A DNA stretch of 64,000 bases from Sphingomonas sp. Leaf357. Its GTDB lineage: Bacteria; Pseudomonadota; Alphaproteobacteria; Sphingomonadales; Sphingomonadaceae. Below are positions 61,437 to 64,000 of the stretch, piece by piece. The notes under the pieces are model-generated. The model searched no databases. It saw only the letters and a program-made list of their open reading frames with translations, and was not told the DNA's origin. The position numbers were made by a program, and so were the translations under genes. Position 1 is the stretch's first letter. Every line of letters begins with the position of its first letter. The stretch is from NCBI RefSeq assembly GCF_001423845.1, contig NZ_LMPM01000001.1:2127398-2191397 (forward strand). Reading direction: 5' to 3'.

Positions 61437-62626
61437 GCAGAGCCTTCAGAACGCTGGACGATATGGGCGATGTCTCGGGCAAGCGCGTGTTGGTGCGCGA
61501 AGACCTGAACGTACCGATGGCCGATGGCGCGGTGACCGACGATACGCGGTTGCGCGCGACGCTCGCGACGGTCGGTGAACTCGCCGACAAGGGCGCGATC
61601 GTGCTGATCCTGGCGCATTTCGGTCGGCCCAAGGGCGAGCGTAACCCGGCCATGTCGCTGGCGCTGGTGACGAAGCCGTACGAGGCCGTGCTGGGGCGTC
61701 CGGTGCGCTTCGTCGATTGGGACGGGGCGGAGGACGCGATCTCCACGTTGCAGCCGGGCGATGTCGCGGTGCTGGAAAATACGCGGTTCTTCGCCGGGGA
61801 AGAGAAGAACGATCCCGAACTGACCGCGCGGATCGCGAAGCTCGGCGACCTGTACGTCAACGACGCCTTTTCGGCCGCGCACCGCGCGCATGTTTCGACC
61901 GAAGGGTTGGCGCACGTCTTGCCGGCGTTCGCGGGGCGGGCGATGGAGGCGGAACTCGACGCGCTCGACAAGGCGTTGGGCAACCCCGAGCATCCGGTCG
62001 CGGCGGTGGTGGGCGGCGCCAAGGTGTCTTCGAAGCTCGACGTGCTGAAGCATCTGGTGACGAAGGTCGATCATCTGATCATCGGCGGCGGGATGGCCAA
62101 CACCTTCCTCGCGGCGCGGGGCGTGGATGTCGGCAAGTCGCTGTGCGAACATGATCTGACCGGCACGGCGGACGAGATCTTCGACGCGGCGGAGCGGGCG
62201 AACTGCACGATCCATCTGCCGTACGATGTGGTGGTGGCGAAGGAGTTCGCCGCGAACCCGCCGAGCGTGCGCACCTGCAACGTGCATGAGGTGGCGGCGG
62301 ACGAGATGATCCTGGATGTCGGGCCGGCGGCGGTCGAGGCGTTGGCCGACGTGCTGAAGAATTGTCGGACCTTGGTGTGGAACGGGCCGCTGGGCGCATT
62401 CGAGACGCCGCCGTTCGATGCGGCGACGGTGGCACTGGCGCGCACGGCGGCGGCGCTGACGCGCGATAGATCTTTGGTGTCGGTGGCCGGCGGCGGCGAT
62501 ACGGTCGCGGCGCTGAATCAGGCAGGGGCGGGGGAGGACTTCACGTTCGTGTCCACCGCCGGCGGGGCGTTTCTGGAGTGGATGGAGGGCAAGGATCTGC
62601 CCGGCGTGGCGGCGCTTTCGCGGTAA
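61433..62626 (+). CDS. pgk: Phosphoglycerate kinase
   Basis: A 397-residue glycolytic kinase that makes ATP from 1,3-bisphosphoglycerate. The family start [14 protein letters not shown], the [11 protein letters not shown] block, [27 protein letters not shown] and the C-terminal [16 protein letters not shown] and [15 protein letters not shown] blocks are all present. ATG overlaps the MOSC stop by 4 bp, so the two are coupled. It follows gap in the usual gap-pgk order; a family B repeat closes the run. Confidence 0.97.
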   Translation: MSRAFRTLDDMGDVSGKRVLVREDLNVPMADGAVTDDTRLRATLATVGELADKGAIVLILAHFGRPKGERNPAMSLALVTKPYEAVLGRPVRFVDWDGAEDAISTLQPGDVAVLENTRFFAGEEKNDPELTARIAKLGDLYVNDAFSAAHRAHVSTEGLAHVLPAFAGRAMEAELDALDKALGNPEHPVAAVVGGAKVSSKLDVLKHLVTKVDHLIIGGGMANTFLAARGVDVGKSLCEHDLTGTADEIFDAAERANCTIHLPYDVVVAKEFAANPPSVRTCNVHEVAADEMILDVGPAAVEALADVLKNCRTLVWNGPLGAFETPPFDAATVALARTAAALTRDRSLVSVAGGGDTVAALNQAGAGEDFTFVSTAGGAFLEWMEGKDLPGVAALSR

Positions 62627-62658
62627 GACTTCACTGCGGATCGAAATACTTTAGCTTT

Positions 62659-62764
62659 CGTCATCCCGGACTTGTTCCGGGGTCCACCACGCGGCTCGGT
62701 TTCACTTACCTGTCAAGTGCAGGCGTAGCGGCCCGGTGGACCCCGGAACAAGTCCGGGGTGACG
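62659..62764. repeat. Inverted repeat, family B (copy 4)
   Basis: CGTCATCCCGGACTTGTTCC on the left and GGAACAAGTCCGGGGTGACG on the right. It lies between the convergent pgk and TlpA-like genes and may act as terminator for both. Confidence 0.85.
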
Positions 62765-62788
62765 GCAGATGGTGGTCACATTGCCGGC

Positions 62789-63271
62789 TCACTTCGCCTT
62801 GAGCAGCGGTCCGACCAGTCGTTCGATCGAGCGTGCATCGAACGACTGCGCCGCGATAGATTCCAGCCGGCCGTTGCGCGCGAAGACGTAGTTGGTCGGC
62901 ACCGATGCCACCGTCAGATCGCGGCCGAAAACGTGGCGGGCTTGCGGATAGCCGATGCCGGGCGAGACCATCTGGTCGCCTTTCGCCTTGCCCGGGTCGA
63001 CCGCGATGCCGATCACGACCAGCCCCTCGGAGCGATGGCGGCGGTAATAGGCGTTGAGCAGCGGAAGTTCGGCGCGGCAGGGCAGGCACCATGTCGCCCA
63101 GATGTTGACGATCACGACCTTGCCGCGAAGGTCCTCCAACTTCACTCGCGCACCATCCGCGAACAGAAAATCGCGCGGCATGCCGTTTTGCAGGGGCGCT
63201 GGCGCGGCGGCGCCGACGCCGCCGATCATGGCGACACTGATCAGCACGATTCGGGAGCGCATCCAGACCAT
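62789..63271 (-). CDS. TlpA/ResA-like thiol-disulfide oxidoreductase
   Basis: A 160-residue periplasmic thioredoxin-fold protein. A signal peptide (~5-23) is followed by the fold; the active site is WCLPC (Cys62, Cys65 from the first ATG), preceded by VVIVNIWAT, and the cis-Pro region is SVPTNYVF. Such proteins reduce disulfides during cytochrome c maturation or envelope stress. The start is either 63271 or the ATG at 63262. It is inserted on the opposite strand between pgk and the aldolase gene and has no cyc or ccm neighbours. Confidence 0.88.
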   Translation of the reverse strand: MVWMRSRIVLISVAMIGGVGAAAPAPLQNGMPRDFLFADGARVKLEDLRGKVVIVNIWATWCLPCRAELPLLNAYYRRHRSEGLVVIGIAVDPGKAKGDQMVSPGIGYPQARHVFGRDLTVASVPTNYVFARNGRLESIAAQSFDARSIERLVGPLLKAK

Positions 63272-63461
63272 CGACGCTCAGGCTGGCGGCTCGATCCGCA
63301 GCGGTCAATCGGTGTTCCGGCGCGGATCGGTGGTTCGTTTCGATTGGCCAAAAATGGCACTATCGCAATAGTCTCGGTGCAGGTTGCCGAGCCGCGACCC
63401 GCCCGCTAACAACCCGGCCAACACATATCTGTTCAGAAACGCTACTTGCAGGGAATCAAAG

Positions 63462-64000
63462 ATGACGCCGATCGTGAAGGCCATTCTCGACAAATACGAG
63501 TCCGACAATCCCGCGACCAAGGCGAATCTGGGCCGCATCCTGATGCAGGGCAAGCTTGGCGGCACCGGCAAGCTGATCATTCTGCCGGTGGATCAGGGTT
63601 TCGAACATGGGCCAGCGCGCAGCTTCGCGATCAATCCGCCGGCCTACGACCCGCATTACCATTGGCAACTGGCGATCGATGCCGGCCTTTCGGCGTTTGC
63701 GGCACCGCTCGGCATGATCGAGGCCGGCGCGACGACCTTCGCCGGCCAGGTGCCGACGATCCTGAAGGTCAACAGCTCGAACAGCTGGGCGCAGGGTGCG
63801 AATCAGGCGGTGACCGGGTCGGTCGAGGATGCGGTGCGGCTCGGCTGCGCGGCGATCGGCTTCACGATCTATCCTGGATCGGACGATCTGTTCGACATGA
63901 TCGGCCAGATTCGGGAGATGTCGGCCGAGGCCAAGGCGCTCGGCATCGCGACGGTGATCTGGTCGTATCCGCGCGGCGGCGCGCTGCCCAAGTCCGGCGA
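63462..64000 (+). CDS. Class I fructose-bisphosphate aldolase (partial, runs off the window)
   Basis: The first ~179 residues are visible, with no stop before the window ends. The sequence is the DhnA/FbaB-like archaeal-type class I aldolase: GKLIILPVDQGFEHGPARSF, FAAPLGMIEAG, LKVNSSNSW and IGFTIYPGSD. It cleaves fructose 1,6-bisphosphate by a Schiff-base lysine; that lysine lies in the part not seen. AGGGA lies about 8 bases before the ATG. Together with gap and pgk it forms a glycolysis/gluconeogenesis cluster. Confidence 0.9.
   Translation, partial: MTPIVKAILDKYESDNPATKANLGRILMQGKLGGTGKLIILPVDQGFEHGPARSFAINPPAYDPHYHWQLAIDAGLSAFAAPLGMIEAGATTFAGQVPTILKVNSSNSWAQGANQAVTGSVEDAVRLGCAAIGFTIYPGSDDLFDMIGQIREMSAEAKALGIATVIWSYPRGGALPKSG

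Overview
The window looks like a chromosomal segment of a Sphingomonas-type alphaproteobacterium (family Sphingomonadaceae). The DNA is very GC-rich. Alphaproteobacterial marker genes are present: an RcdA/DUF1465 homologue, DUF2842, paired YdcH/DUF465 proteins, a Cys-poor DksA, and a zapA - 6S RNA - 5-FTHF cyclo-ligase block. Gene boundaries are littered with the long imperfect inverted repeats I associate with sphingomonads (recalled, not searched). No CRISPR array, insertion sequence, transposase, integrase or rRNA gene was seen. One tRNA (Asp, GTC) is present.

Layout. 1-4.4 kb: NAD kinase and MoaA overlap by 4 bp, and diverge from a GGDEF/EAL protein coupled to an NTF2-like protein. 4.5-13 kb: an M13 peptidase, Mfd, SdhE, RecG and a PilZ protein. 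13.1-18.3 kb: tyrS, an NlpD-like lipoprotein, surE, serS and a host-attachment-type protein. 18.3-21.7 kb: a Ser/Gly-repeat PEP-CTERM surface protein, dksA, two small YdcH-family genes and the RcdA homologue. 21.7-33.1 kb: accessory enzymes (nitronate monooxygenase, M1 aminopeptidase, gamma-carbonic anhydrase, guanine deaminase, two 2-oxoglutarate oxygenase-type proteins, RcnB, an orphan 2Fe-2S subunit, a LigB-type dioxygenase). Two genes here (26.2-27.0 and 32.1-33.1 kb) are visibly less GC-rich than the rest.

33.2-54.8 kb is a large acyl-CoA catabolic region: two CoA-transferases, a glutaryl-CoA-dehydrogenase-like enzyme, a double-TetR regulator, three more acyl-CoA dehydrogenases, a Zn alcohol dehydrogenase, an APH-type kinase, two SDRs, a PAS chemoreceptor-like protein, a TesB thioesterase, a FadB-like bifunctional enzyme, a serine hydrolase and an acyl-CoA ligase. 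The most interesting part is a forward operon whose acyl-CoA dehydrogenase and APH-like kinase look like the two separated halves of eukaryotic ACAD11 (compare bacterial LvaC/LvaA). This predicts that 4-hydroxyacyl-CoAs are phosphorylated and dephosphorylated by elimination before beta-oxidation. A hydrolase and a CoA ligase nearby could supply such hydroxy acids from lactones or esters (inference).

54.8-64 kb: glycerol kinase, an AI-2E-family permease, tRNA-Asp, DUF2842, 5-FTHF cyclo-ligase, a predicted 6S RNA with its own promoter inside the zapA 3' end, zapA, then the glycolytic run gap - MOSC - pgk - (TlpA-like, opposite strand) - class I fructose-bisphosphate aldolase, cut by the window edge.

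Two further oddities: the last 104 bp of the guanine deaminase gene are duplicated downstream with an inverted repeat after each copy, and an inverted repeat is translated inside the N-terminus of the MOSC protein.
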